From: a virus
Direction: 5' to 3' (one strand)
Length of the DNA stretch: 35,280 nt
Virus record (IMG/VR): IMGVR_UViG_3300047548_000280
Coordinates: 1 to 35,280 of that record
In this document: one piece after another, positions 13,217-22,810 of the stretch
Numbering within the stretch: the stretch's first letter is position 1
How the letters are laid out: each line of letters begins with the position of its first letter
Position numbers and translations under genes: made by a program
Notes under the pieces: model-generated
Databases searched by the model: none
Seen by the model: the letters and a program-made list of their open reading frames with translations, nothing else
Told to the model about the DNA's origin: nothing

Positions 13217-15070
13217 ATGAGTATGGACATTAGTCAAAAGATTTTATCTGATATTACAATTTTTAACAAGTATGCCAAGTATGTGCCTGAAGTGCAGCGT
13301 AGAGAGACTTGGGAGGAACTCGTAGAACGTAACATGGCAATGCACATCCGTAAATACCCACAAATTAAAGAGGAGATTAAAAGTGTTTACTCTTATGTAT
13401 TTAAGCGTCAAGTCCTTCCTTCTATGCGTAGTTTGCAATTTGGCGGTACTCCTATCGAACTTAGTAACAATCGTATGTTTAATTGTGCTTTCTCCGCTGT
13501 TGACCACCCAGCCGTCTTTAGTGAGACGATGTTTAATCTTCTTGGAGGAAGTGGAGTGGGTTTCAGTGTACAGAAACGCCATGTTGAACAGCTACCAACA
13601 ATTATCGGACCATCTAATAAGCAAAGGCGTTTCCTTGTAGGTGACAGCATAGAGGGGTGGGCAGATGCAGTTAAAGTTCTTATCAAAGCATATACATTGG
13701 GCAAATCTGACCCTGTATTTGATTTTAGGGATATTAGACCTAAAGGTGCTAGACTTATTACTTCAGGGGGTAAAGCTCCCGGACCTGACCCTTTACGCAT
13801 TTGTCTTGACAAACTGCGGAGTGTTCTTAATAATGCTATTGGGCGCAAGCTCAAGCCTATTGAAGTCCATGATATGGTATGCCACATCGCTGATGCTGTT
13901 CTATCTGGTGGCATTCGTCGTGCTGCTCTGATTAGTTTGTTTGACGCAGATGACTATGATATGCTGTCAGCCAAAGCTGGTGCATGGTGGGAAGAAAACC
14001 CACAGCGTGGTCGTGCTAATAACAGTGTTGTGTTGCATCGTGAAGAAACTACAGAAGAAGACTTCTTTAAGGTGTGGCAGCGTGTTAAAGAATCTGGTGC
14101 TGGTGAGCCGGGAATCTTTTGGACAAACCATTACGATGTTGGCACAAACCCATGTGCTGAGATTAGCTTAAACAGCAATCAATACTGTAATCTTGTAGAA
14201 GTGAATGTGTCAGATGTCACTACACAGGAAGAACTGAACAATCGTGTTAGAGCTGCTACATTTATTGGCACTCTACAGGCTGGTTATACAGACTTCCACT
14301 ATCTACGCACTGTTTGGAAAGAAACTACAGAGAAAGAAGCCTTGTTAGGTGTATCTATGACAGGGATTGCTTCAGGTGGTGTATTATCCTTAGATTTAGA
14401 AGAGGCTGCAAACATAACTAAAGAGGAGAATGCTCGTGTTGCTAATCTTATCGGCATTAATTGTTCTGCCCGCATCACTACTGTTAAACCTGCTGGTACT
14501 ACGTCTCTCGTTTTGGGCAGCTCTAGTGGCATCCATGCTTGGCATAATGATTTCTATATTCGTCGTATGCGTGTTGGAAAGAATGAACATCTTTACGCTT
14601 ACATGACAGAGAAAGTGCCGGCTCTGATTGAGGACTGTCATTTTAAACCTCACTTAGAAGCAGTTATGAGTTTCCCTCAGAAAGCTCCTGAAGGTGCATT
14701 ATTACGAACAGAGAGTTATCAGGACTTGTTAGAACGAGTGAAACGCTTCAATCTTGAATGGGTTAAAGGTGGACACAATTATGGTAATAACCAACATAAT
14801 GTATCTTGCACTATTTCCCTGAAAGAAGATGAATGGGAAGGATGTGGACAGTGGATGTGGGAAAACCGCAATGACTACACTGGTATTTCTGTTCTTCCAT
14901 ATGATGGTGGCACATACATCCAAGCACCATTTGAAGATTGCACTGAAGAGAAGTTTAACGAGTTGTTTAAACACCTAGCAGAGATTGACTTGTCTCAAGT
15001 GATTGAGATTGATGATAACACTGTAGCTAAAGATAATGTTGCCTGTGCTGGCGGAAAGTGTGAAGTGTAA
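13217..15070 (+). CDS. nrdJ: Class II (adenosylcobalamin-dependent) ribonucleotide reductase
   Basis: 617 aa from ATG 13217, where family members start (MSMDISQKILSD); the upstream in-frame ATG at 13142 is inside another gene. Redox cysteines are C90 (NRMFNCAF) and C324 (QYCN). The radical-site triad is N311, C313 and E315 in NPCAEISLN. The phosphate loop is PAGTTS (425-430), and the C-terminal reducing pair is C610/C615 (CAGGKC). There is no small-subunit gene, and it is a short phage-type monomer form, so I read it as class II. It makes deoxynucleotides using host or environmental B12, with or without oxygen. Confidence 0.88.
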   Translation: MSMDISQKILSDITIFNKYAKYVPEVQRRETWEELVERNMAMHIRKYPQIKEEIKSVYSYVFKRQVLPSMRSLQFGGTPIELSNNRMFNCAFSAVDHPAVFSETMFNLLGGSGVGFSVQKRHVEQLPTIIGPSNKQRRFLVGDSIEGWADAVKVLIKAYTLGKSDPVFDFRDIRPKGARLITSGGKAPGPDPLRICLDKLRSVLNNAIGRKLKPIEVHDMVCHIADAVLSGGIRRAALISLFDADDYDMLSAKAGAWWEENPQRGRANNSVVLHREETTEEDFFKVWQRVKESGAGEPGIFWTNHYDVGTNPCAEISLNSNQYCNLVEVNVSDVTTQEELNNRVRAATFIGTLQAGYTDFHYLRTVWKETTEKEALLGVSMTGIASGGVLSLDLEEAANITKEENARVANLIGINCSARITTVKPAGTTSLVLGSSSGIHAWHNDFYIRRMRVGKNEHLYAYMTEKVPALIEDCHFKPHLEAVMSFPQKAPEGALLRTESYQDLLERVKRFNLEWVKGGHNYGNNQHNVSCTISLKEDEWEGCGQWMWENRNDYTGISVLPYDGGTYIQAPFEDCTEEKFNELFKHLAEIDLSQVIEIDDNTVAKDNVACAGGKCEV

Positions 15071-15071
15071 T

Positions 15072-15224
15072 ATGTTTATTATTGCTTTTGAGTTTATTTC
15101 AGGATTTATGATAGGAGTTGAGCTTGTTTCATTAGAAGATATATATGATAATGTAAAAGGTTGGGCATTTTGTGCAGATGTAGGAATTATTCGTATTGTA
15201 ATCGAAAAACGAAGCTCAGAATAG
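15072..15224 (+). CDS. Hypothetical small protein ending the early block
   Basis: 50 aa, starting one base after the reductase stop. A hydrophobic N-terminal segment (FIIAFEFISGFMIGVEL) could be a membrane or signal segment, and a basic C-terminal end follows. I recognise no family. It is the last gene before the convergent terminator. Confidence 0.55.
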   Translation: MFIIAFEFISGFMIGVELVSLEDIYDNVKGWAFCADVGIIRIVIEKRSSE

Positions 15225-15240
15225 CCGTATATTGAAAGAA

Positions 15241-15267
15241 AAAGGGGAGGCTTAATGCTTCCCCTTT
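15241..15267. terminator. Bidirectional terminator between converging operons
   Basis: An 11-bp stem, AAAGGGGAGGC with GCTTCCCCTTT (one G-T pair), loop TTAAT. T-rich ends lie on both strands (TTTATTTTG rightward; TTTCTTTC leftward). It sits between the last rightward gene (ends 15224) and the last leftward gene (ends 15329). Confidence 0.85.
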
Positions 15268-15328
15268 ATTTTGCCTAAAACGCCTAGAAACGCTTAAAAA
15301 GCCTCTTTATGAGCCTTTGATGTATTTA

Positions 15329-16831
15329 TTACATAGAGAACACATCTAATGGAGCAGCTTTTCGTTGATTTGCTGATTCTGAGCCGGCTACACCGATTAA
15401 TGGGAATATAATTGTGTTTTTCATTCTATTAATTAATGTAGCTTTATCTCTCAAACCTTTGAACCCTTCAATGTTTTTATAAATGTTAGAGATTTCTTGT
15501 GGTGACAATACTTCGGCTTCTTTTAAAGCAGCTCTTAATCGATTTAACTCAGACTTCATTTTAACAGGGTCATCAAAACTTCTAATATGCTGAATCACTG
15601 CTGTAGCAAAATCCTTCTTGCCTTCAGGACTTCTCTTAATAGAATCTAAAACACTATTCATTTGGGGTGAACCATATTTAAAGTCAGTTTGCAAAATCAT
15701 AGGAATTTCATCCCTAGCCGCTGCTACAAACTCAGCAGCTTCAGCAGCCTTTAATTCTGAATAGGCTTTACTACCCATGTTCCGTTCTAAATACTCATCA
15801 AATCTTTTCTTTAAAACAGTACGAGTAGCTTCATTAATCTTTGTGCGAGTTTCCATTTCAGCACCTTTTTTACCTAGTTCCCAAACTCCACCATGTTGTA
15901 TTAGATTGAGGATACTTTGAGAAGCATTTTCCCTAACATTAGGTCTTGTAGATAATTCCATATTAAGAATAGTCTTTAAACTTTTTAAACTAGTTCCAAC
16001 CAGTTCATCACTTTCTTTTAAATCTTCTAAATCTTCTAAAAGTAATTTATATTCAGGAGAACGAATAAAAGCATTTTGATTGTTTGAAACAACTCTCTGC
16101 CCACCACTAATAGGAACACCCATTACATCACGAACTACTGGAGTTCTTGTAACTGAACGAGTGGTTATATCTCTAGTTGCTTGTAACCCTGTATATAACT
16201 TTTCACGAAGAATGTCAGATACTTTCTTGCCCGGAGCAAAGTTACCTAAAGTGTCGTCAGTTTCCCCTAAAAATTGTTTTCTTAAGGCTGCTTGAGTTGC
16301 ATCTTGGTTTTCTACAGTGTAACCTTTTGGCAACTGTTTATTACCAAATAAAATTGTTTTAGCTAGTTCATTAGCTTTTTGGTCTATTTCAGGCTCTTTA
16401 AACAGTTTAGCCAAGTTACGAGTGCGAATAGATGTGCCAAATCTTTGTGCAAGGTTAGTTGTAATCTGAGGAATACCCCCTGCAACTAATTCAGCAGTAA
16501 AGCGATTTAATGGGGAAGCCCCTGTTGTACCCATAATTTCACCGGCAACACCAGAAGTGAAGCCTGTTACCCCACCAATGGCAGCACCGGGAATCCCTCC
16601 AAAAGTAGCCCCTAATCCAACACCCATAGCAGTGGATGTGCCCACGTCTTTCCAAGAAAAAAGTTCAGGAGCAGTAGGTTGCACTAAAGAACCAAAAGTC
16701 CTTTCAAAAGGACCTTTAGCAGCCTCAACTTGACTACCTATTTGCTCTACTTGAGGAGTGTTAGTAGTGTATTCGTCAAACGCATTCTTAGTTGCGGTTT
16801 CAACATCAAATTCATCGAAGGCATTTGCCAT
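15329..16831 (-). CDS. Putative internal virion / ejection protein
   Basis: 500 aa, the last gene of the leftward operon. Residues 60-105 form a Gly/Ala-rich hydrophobic region (TAMGVGLGATFGGIPGAAIGGVTGFTSG, glycine-zipper type) that could enter membranes. The rest is long, charged and helical with no enzymatic motif. Together with the two genes upstream it occupies the place of T7 gp14-16-like ejection proteins. Function is inferred from position and composition only. Confidence 0.6.
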   Translation of the reverse strand: MANAFDEFDVETATKNAFDEYTTNTPQVEQIGSQVEAAKGPFERTFGSLVQPTAPELFSWKDVGTSTAMGVGLGATFGGIPGAAIGGVTGFTSGVAGEIMGTTGASPLNRFTAELVAGGIPQITTNLAQRFGTSIRTRNLAKLFKEPEIDQKANELAKTILFGNKQLPKGYTVENQDATQAALRKQFLGETDDTLGNFAPGKKVSDILREKLYTGLQATRDITTRSVTRTPVVRDVMGVPISGGQRVVSNNQNAFIRSPEYKLLLEDLEDLKESDELVGTSLKSLKTILNMELSTRPNVRENASQSILNLIQHGGVWELGKKGAEMETRTKINEATRTVLKKRFDEYLERNMGSKAYSELKAAEAAEFVAAARDEIPMILQTDFKYGSPQMNSVLDSIKRSPEGKKDFATAVIQHIRSFDDPVKMKSELNRLRAALKEAEVLSPQEISNIYKNIEGFKGLRDKATLINRMKNTIIFPLIGVAGSESANQRKAAPLDVFSM

Positions 16832-16832
16832 C

Positions 16833-18284
16833 TTATTGTCCTCCTAAAACTCTTTTTGAAGAGCCCGGTCCAAACTTAGCATCGAAGTCTTTAGCAAGGT
16901 TTGGATTAGCTCTTAACTTTTCAATAGCTCCAGCAGGGATATTCATAGAAGGCTCATTCGCTGTTTTACCAAGTAATTGTCTGAATGTCATTGATTTATC
17001 TTTAGCAGAACCAATCTTATTAATATCATTAACTGTAACTGGAATAGCCTCTTTAACTTGAACCAACCAATCCTGCCATAATTCTTTTTGTTCTTCAGGA
17101 GTGGTTTTACTGTTAGATTTAATTTCAGCAATCCGTTCAAAGGACTGTCGCATTTGAGCCAACTTAGTTAGAGCTGTTAATGGTTTATCACCTTCTCTAA
17201 TTCTAAATTGATTTGTAAATTTATCTTGGTCAGATTGACTAATAGATAAACCACCTGCCAACATCTTAGCAAAGTAGTAGCCCATGTTATCAATTTCTGC
17301 ATTGTAACGCTGAACCGCTTCAGGGGTTAATTCATTTTTTAGAGCCCCAATAGGAGCTTCAAATAAGCCAGTTCCTGCTTGAGTTTTTGGAAGACCACTC
17401 CCCCAGAAACCACCTGTTACATTGCTTGGTAAATTAACAATATTTCTAATTCCACCAATAGCCTCATTACCAGCAATCGCTACAGCGTCAGCATATCTGC
17501 CTTCTCTTGAAGACCTAGCAGACCCTACTCCAACTTGTTTGACTAATAATGCTGTTTCTCGTTGGAAATTTAATTTCTCTTTTTCCCATTCTCTTTGTTT
17601 TTCTTTTTCATCTGAGATAGACTGTATTTTTGCAAGCCTATCCTCATGAGCTTGTGTAATTTGTAGTAGTTGAATATTTTGCCATGCTTTTTTGTTTTCA
17701 TCTCCAACCAATAATGGGACAAGTTTTTCAGCCGGTAGGAATGGGGAAAGCACTTGAATTGTCTCTTCACTTGTCAATGGACTGCCTTTAGTTTTAGCAG
17801 CCTCAAGCAAAGCAGCTCTACCTTGCTCTTCACGCAGATAATCTTGTTGTTTCAGCATAGCGTCTTGCTGTGCTTTTAATGCTGTAGCTTGTTTAGAAGC
17901 AATGTCTGCTTGTCGCAATTCCATCTGCATCCCTAAATCAGCAGCCATCTGTTGAGCTTGCATAGCTTCATTCTGTAAGCCATCTTCTTGAGCAAAGCGT
18001 TGTGCCACTCTAGCATATTGTAGAGCAGGATTAGCTCTTTCTTCATCTGTCAAAGAAGCATTAACATCTTTCAATGCAGCCTGTATTCTAGATGCTTTAG
18101 CAATAGCAGGGTCTTGTAAGTTGAATAGTTTACTAACTACACCAGTAAGTAGATTACCTACACCAAACCCAGCAGAATAAGACGGACTAACTCTAGCAGC
18201 AAACGCAGAACGTTCTGCCTGTTGTTGCCGTCTTAATTCCTCAAGTTGTTCAGGGGTTGGTCCAAAAATTCCTTGTTCAGCCAT
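16833..18284 (-). CDS. Putative internal virion protein, coiled coil
   Basis: 483 aa. A Gln/Glu-rich N-terminus (TPEQLEELRRQQQAERSAFA) is followed by a long Ala/Gln/Met coiled coil (about 85-215, such as EAMQAQQMAADLGMQMELRQ). It has no catalytic motif. It is separated by a single base from the next gene. It is likely one of the proteins injected with the DNA, or an inner core component. Confidence 0.6.
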   Translation of the reverse strand: MAEQGIFGPTPEQLEELRRQQQAERSAFAARVSPSYSAGFGVGNLLTGVVSKLFNLQDPAIAKASRIQAALKDVNASLTDEERANPALQYARVAQRFAQEDGLQNEAMQAQQMAADLGMQMELRQADIASKQATALKAQQDAMLKQQDYLREEQGRAALLEAAKTKGSPLTSEETIQVLSPFLPAEKLVPLLVGDENKKAWQNIQLLQITQAHEDRLAKIQSISDEKEKQREWEKEKLNFQRETALLVKQVGVGSARSSREGRYADAVAIAGNEAIGGIRNIVNLPSNVTGGFWGSGLPKTQAGTGLFEAPIGALKNELTPEAVQRYNAEIDNMGYYFAKMLAGGLSISQSDQDKFTNQFRIREGDKPLTALTKLAQMRQSFERIAEIKSNSKTTPEEQKELWQDWLVQVKEAIPVTVNDINKIGSAKDKSMTFRQLLGKTANEPSMNIPAGAIEKLRANPNLAKDFDAKFGPGSSKRVLGGQ

Positions 18285-18301
18285 GTTAATTCCTTATCTA
18301 T

Positions 18302-19219
18302 TTAGAATGGACTAGCATATCTAGAGAAGTTAATAGGCACAGAAGTTCCGCCACTAGCAGCTCCAGTCAATCCACCCCATCCACCACCAGCACCACCAAA
18401 AGTGAGTGCAGTAGCTCCTGCGCCTAGTAAACCACCCCAGAAACCAAGATTGCTTTGGTTTTGAGCTTGTTGTAATTGAGCCATATTTGCCCCAGCATTT
18501 GCTTGAGCCTGACCAGCTTGAATACCATATCCTAATTGTGAGAACAGTGGTTTAGGAATTTCCATAGCTCCAGTTGTTAATCCTAAAGCACTTCCATATA
18601 TAGATGCAGGTAAGTTTGTTCCAGTTCCAAATAAACCTAAAGCATTAGACATACCACCAGTGGCTTCAGCAATTTGGTTAGCACGAATAGCTCTAGCTCT
18701 TTCTTCAGCACTTAAAGCTATTTCAGCATTTTGTTGTTCTCTTGCTTTCAATAAAGCGAATTGTTCAGGATTTACATAGCCCCCATCAACCCCTACAGCA
18801 GCCCCAGTTCTACCCATCTTAAATAGTGTGTCTGCTAATTGAGATTCTTGAGCTGCTCTTTGTGGGGCAAGAACATTTTGCACTTGATTATAGTAATCAG
18901 AAGTAGCTTGGTTTACATCGTAGTTAAGAGCTTGATTTAATCTGTCTGTGTAAGTGCCAAAAAGCCCTTGACCAGTTCCAGCAATATCTCTGCCAAAAGC
19001 CAGTTGAGCCTCTGTAGGCATTAAACCAGACGCACCGCTTAAAAACTGACGATATAGTAAATCCAGTTCAGGACTTAACCTTGTTCGCATCTCTCCTGTG
19101 TCGGTGTTAAATCTTGCTCTACCATAAGGAGTGTAAACATTGTAAGGGCTGAAGGCTGCCTGACTGTAATCAGGGGTTTCCCCTCCAAAAAATTCAGCAA
19201 TGTCACTAAAAATACTCAT
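18302..19219 (-). CDS. Putative internal virion protein, Gly/Ala-rich
   Basis: 305 aa, helical and rich in Gln/Ala, with a glycine-rich C-terminal hydrophobic region (GFWGGLLGAGATALTFGGAG, about 258-277). The pattern fits a small ejection protein that inserts into a membrane (T7 gp14-like role), first of three such genes. There is no sequence motif for a firm assignment. Confidence 0.55.
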   Translation of the reverse strand: MSIFSDIAEFFGGETPDYSQAAFSPYNVYTPYGRARFNTDTGEMRTRLSPELDLLYRQFLSGASGLMPTEAQLAFGRDIAGTGQGLFGTYTDRLNQALNYDVNQATSDYYNQVQNVLAPQRAAQESQLADTLFKMGRTGAAVGVDGGYVNPEQFALLKAREQQNAEIALSAEERARAIRANQIAEATGGMSNALGLFGTGTNLPASIYGSALGLTTGAMEIPKPLFSQLGYGIQAGQAQANAGANMAQLQQAQNQSNLGFWGGLLGAGATALTFGGAGGGWGGLTGAASGGTSVPINFSRYASPF

Positions 19220-19237
19220 TATATTTCCTTCCGCCTC

Positions 19238-20449
19238 TTATTCGTACATAATATTTGCAGTGCCGGCATCAAACGTGCCAGTAGATAATGCTAAAGCAAC
19301 TCTATCTAAATCTGATGCTAATGTTATTTCACCAGTACAGAAGTTAAATGCCCCATCACCACGTCTCATAAATTGGGCTGAAGCATTCCAAGTGTTACCA
19401 TCTACTTTATTAATTACTACTTGACCTGACCAAGAAGAAGCAGTTCCATCAATACCAGCAGCACAAATGGCTACTGTTTCTGTATTAGCACTTACAGATG
19501 GAACTGTACTAACACTAATTCTATTAGATGTATATCCTGTAGCTACAACACCAGAACTTGTTCCTAGTCTGACATACAATATAGAAGAAGCAGATGAAGG
19601 AGATACACTACTTAAATTAATAGTAACTCGTTTAGCCCAACTTGGAATACCTGTCCAAACAGTGCTAATAGCAGAGCCAGTTCTAGCTGTGCCTAAAATA
19701 ATTGTATTATCTCTTAGTAGTTTAGGGGTGACGGCTTTAATTTGGTTAGTGCCTACAGACATATCTGTTGCATTAGCTACAGCAATCATACCATAACGTT
19801 CTACTAATACAGTACCACCACTGGTAACTGTGCTTCCATAGTTAATGGTAAATGCTGTTGTGCCTGTCACACCTGTAATTAAGAAATTACCTGCTGTTAA
19901 AGAACTACCAGATGTATTAGTGAATGTAACTCTAACTTCTTGCCCTATAGAGAAAGCATGAGTAGCAGTAATTGTAATTATAGCAGAGGCAGACACAGAG
20001 TATGTGCCAGAAGTAGTTGTGTTATTTACAGCATTTAAAGAACCTACATCCTGAGTTAAAGCAAGTGTGCCACTCTTATCAGGGAATGTAAATGTTCTAG
20101 TAGTTGCTGTAGTAATACCACTAGATTCAAACATCGCTTTCTTAGTAGCATCTGTATTATCTACAACTTCAAAGGTAGCATCAGTAAAAGAACCAGAACC
20201 AGATGCAGCAATCTGAGCATTAACGAATGCTGTAGTAGCTATCTGAGTTGTGCTAGTTCCTGTAGCAGCAGTAGGAGCTGCGGGTGTGCCTGTAAAGGTT
20301 GGACTATTTGTGTCAGCTTTAGTAGCTACGGCTGTAGCAATGTTATTAAACTCAATGTCAATCTCAGTTCCACGAACTAACTTGGAAGGGTTGCCAGTGA
20401 GTAAACTATCTTTAGCTGTAAAATTTGTTGACTTGGTATAATTAGCCAT
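19238..20449 (-). CDS. Tail fibre or tail-spike-like protein
   Basis: 403 aa. The segment TFTGTPAAPTAATGTSTTQI followed by ATTAFVNAQIA (about residues 51-82) is the usual repeat of phage fibre shafts. The rest is Ser/Thr/Gly/Val-rich beta sequence with a distinct C-terminal domain (about 260-403) that would be the tip. It starts directly at the stop of the nozzle gene. It is probably adsorption-related. Confidence 0.72.
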   Translation of the reverse strand: MANYTKSTNFTAKDSLLTGNPSKLVRGTEIDIEFNNIATAVATKADTNSPTFTGTPAAPTAATGTSTTQIATTAFVNAQIAASGSGSFTDATFEVVDNTDATKKAMFESSGITTATTRTFTFPDKSGTLALTQDVGSLNAVNNTTTSGTYSVSASAIITITATHAFSIGQEVRVTFTNTSGSSLTAGNFLITGVTGTTAFTINYGSTVTSGGTVLVERYGMIAVANATDMSVGTNQIKAVTPKLLRDNTIILGTARTGSAISTVWTGIPSWAKRVTINLSSVSPSSASSILYVRLGTSSGVVATGYTSNRISVSTVPSVSANTETVAICAAGIDGTASSWSGQVVINKVDGNTWNASAQFMRRGDGAFNFCTGEITLASDLDRVALALSTGTFDAGTANIMYE

Positions 20450-22107
20450 TATGTCATCTTTCCTGTTGTAACATATACTGTCATTTGTTGTAGGTTAATT
20501 GGTGCACCACTAATCGTAGCCTCAACCCCGAATTGTAATACTTTACCAGAACCCCCAATGTTAATATCTAGCTCTGCTATCTCTACACCACCAGCATATT
20601 CAGAGCCAGTGTAGCCAGTTAATCCCGGTAAGTTAGAGTATTCATCACCTGTATAACCCGGCTGTCCTGATACATCACTATACTCAATACCTGCGCCTAC
20701 AAAGTCTTTAGTGTAAACTCTTGAGTTAAATTCTGTCTTATAGTCAAAGCCATACTTTAAAATAATATCTTGACTGCCTGATGCAATAACAACTACTTTA
20801 GCTTTCTTTAAAAACTTTAGATTAAAAGGAGAACCAAAGTCAGTGTTAGCTGTATAGTATTCCATTCGATAGGAATTTCCATTATCGGTATAACCAAAGT
20901 ATTGTCCTATCCCACCCTCAACACCTAAGTAGAGTGTTCTATTTGAGGCAGCATGAAGTGCTTTAGGAATTATATTATCCCATACAGTAACACGAGCAGC
21001 ACCATTTTCTAGTAATCGTCTTGTGTCAAAACAAAACACTTGGTTAAGGCTAGGCATTACTAACAAATAGAATGCGTCTCTTTCAAAGTAAACACTCTTA
21101 ATGTTATTAAAGGTCTCACCTTCAATATATGTTACTAAGTCATCACGAATGTTTAATGATAACTCACGCAAAGGCATAGACTTTTCTTGCACTGTTCTAG
21201 CTAAACTTCTTACACCACTTGCAGACAAGAATACAATATCATTACCAGTTTGTTGAACACTATCTCTAGCAATGCAACCTACACCCGGAATAACATCAGC
21301 TAATGTAATTGTGTCTGGTGTGTCTGCATTAGCATAGATAACAATATTGCGTTTACAGAAGATAACTAAGAAGGCATTGTGCGAGCTAATAGCTACAATT
21401 TCATCATTGCCACCAACTACAGCAGAAATGTCTAATAAACCACTACCTGTCCCTGTAAAATGAGATGGGTCTAGTAATGGAGAGTAAAATACTGTTGTCC
21501 TATTTTCAGACAGTCCTGCTACCCATACACGACCAAAAGCTGCATGACAGCAATCAGGGTCAAAGGTAGTTACACCAGTAGGAGCTGTTCCATAATCTGT
21601 GCCAATACGCTGTAAAACAAAAGGACCACTGTGAGCCCCTTCTCTATACACCATAGCAATATTACCCCGCTGTGTGGCTATAGCATAAGTCTCAGCAGCA
21701 GCCCCTGCATTTTCTTGTAGTGTTACAAATTGCCAGCGATTACCTGTAAATGTTGGTTGAGGAGATAACACTGCTGGACCAGTAGCATCTGTTCCAAATA
21801 CATTAAGTCTTGTTAATGTTGTTGTTCCTGTGAATAGTTTACCGCCTCCAGCAGAAATAATTGTGCTAGAGCCAGCAACACCCAACACTTCATGAATAGT
21901 TTCAATGTATTCATTATCATTTAAATCACCATTGTTAGTGGTTAGCTTAGTCCAACCTTTTCTACTAGCAAGCCGACCATTCTTATCAATGACACAATTA
22001 AGAGCTTTAGTAGCATATCCGCTATCAAGCGTAACACCATTATCTTGAGTGTTTAAACCCAAGAAACCTAGTGTAGCATTACTAATTGCCTGTAGTTTTG
22101 TTGCCAT
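20449..22107 (-). CDS. Tail tubular B-like / tail nozzle protein
   Basis: 552 aa, start overlapping the upstream stop (TAATG); a longer in-frame start is less likely. Beta-rich, with repeated short blade-like strands and turns (CCHAAFGRVWVAGLSENRT, SHNAFLVIFCKRNIVIYANA, LSASGVRSLARTV), as in the beta-propeller nozzle of podovirus tails. A Tyr/Gly repeat GYTGDEYSNLPGLTGYTGSE sits near 485-515. Its order after the adaptor gene is as in T7. Confidence 0.72.
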   Translation of the reverse strand: MATKLQAISNATLGFLGLNTQDNGVTLDSGYATKALNCVIDKNGRLASRKGWTKLTTNNGDLNDNEYIETIHEVLGVAGSSTIISAGGGKLFTGTTTLTRLNVFGTDATGPAVLSPQPTFTGNRWQFVTLQENAGAAAETYAIATQRGNIAMVYREGAHSGPFVLQRIGTDYGTAPTGVTTFDPDCCHAAFGRVWVAGLSENRTTVFYSPLLDPSHFTGTGSGLLDISAVVGGNDEIVAISSHNAFLVIFCKRNIVIYANADTPDTITLADVIPGVGCIARDSVQQTGNDIVFLSASGVRSLARTVQEKSMPLRELSLNIRDDLVTYIEGETFNNIKSVYFERDAFYLLVMPSLNQVFCFDTRRLLENGAARVTVWDNIIPKALHAASNRTLYLGVEGGIGQYFGYTDNGNSYRMEYYTANTDFGSPFNLKFLKKAKVVVIASGSQDIILKYGFDYKTEFNSRVYTKDFVGAGIEYSDVSGQPGYTGDEYSNLPGLTGYTGSEYAGGVEIAELDINIGGSGKVLQFGVEATISGAPINLQQMTVYVTTGKMT

Positions 22108-22748
22108 TAGCGGAGAATCCAAGTAGTTTCATCAGGTCTGCGACCAGCCTCAATAGCAATAAGGTCAGCTAAATGGGAACGATAACGTTGTTCAGCAGCA
22201 ACTAAGCCACCATCTTCACCACGTTCTTCAATAGCTCTTGCAATAGTTCCATATATAATAGCTTTACTGTCCACCAAAGGAACATCAGCATTGTTTACTA
22301 AATCAGCTTGAGGTTGAACAATGTTAAAGTAAATTGTATATACGCCATCAGGAATAGGGTATAAATCTACTTGTGCATTACCATCAACATCTACACCATT
22401 TAAGTTGTAATATAGGGGAGCACCTTCTTGAACAGGCTGAGTAGCAAATACTCTGTCAAACCATTCGCTATCTCTGTATTGAACTTTAGTATCTTCAGTA
22501 TCATTAACTACATTTAGAATGCGGAAACGATTTCCTGCACCTTCTAATACATAGTTAAATAATGACTGTGTTGTAGAAGCAGTCAAGGTGGTACGAAGAA
22601 CATCCCAGTTCCATACGTTCTCAACTTCTTGTTTTACATCGTTTACAAAGTCACCAATTAACTTACTATACTGGTTCTCAGCAACAGAAGAGACCTCGTT
22701 CTCACGAAGTCTGCGTAAAACACTATTGACAATTTCTAGGTAAGTCAT
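22107..22748 (-). CDS. Tail tubular A-like head-tail adaptor
   Basis: 213 aa. It starts with the typical helical MTYLEIVNSVLRRLRENEV, followed by the conserved WNWDVLRTTL segment, a beta region, and a C-terminal helix with ERGEDGG. That is the layout of podovirus gp11/gp4-type adaptors that dock under the portal. It is the first gene after the palindrome-containing promoter. Confidence 0.75.
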   Translation of the reverse strand: MTYLEIVNSVLRRLRENEVSSVAENQYSKLIGDFVNDVKQEVENVWNWDVLRTTLTASTTQSLFNYVLEGAGNRFRILNVVNDTEDTKVQYRDSEWFDRVFATQPVQEGAPLYYNLNGVDVDGNAQVDLYPIPDGVYTIYFNIVQPQADLVNNADVPLVDSKAIIYGTIARAIEERGEDGGLVAAEQRYRSHLADLIAIEAGRRPDETTWILR

Positions 22749-22773
22749 TATAATTTCCTATTATCTTAACATA

Positions 22774-22802
22774 ATTATACCACATAAAGTGGTATTTGTC
22801 AA
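22774..22802 (-). promoter_or_regulatory. Late promoter for tail and ejection genes, with operator-like palindrome
   Basis: On the minus strand: -35 TTGACA (22797-22802), a spacer of exactly 17 bp, and -10 TATAAT (22774-22779), all consensus. The spacer holds a perfect inverted repeat, ATACCAC-ATAAA-GTGGTAT (22777-22795), overlapping the -10. A repressor bound there would block polymerase. The predicted start is about 20 nt before the adaptor ATG. Confidence 0.8.
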
Positions 22803-22810
22803 CTGATTTC

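Noticed and set aside
15268-15328. Small repeats (CGCCTAGAAACGC-like) after the convergent terminator
   Set aside because: Two to three loose copies of a 6-8 base unit only, without clear structure; probably chance.
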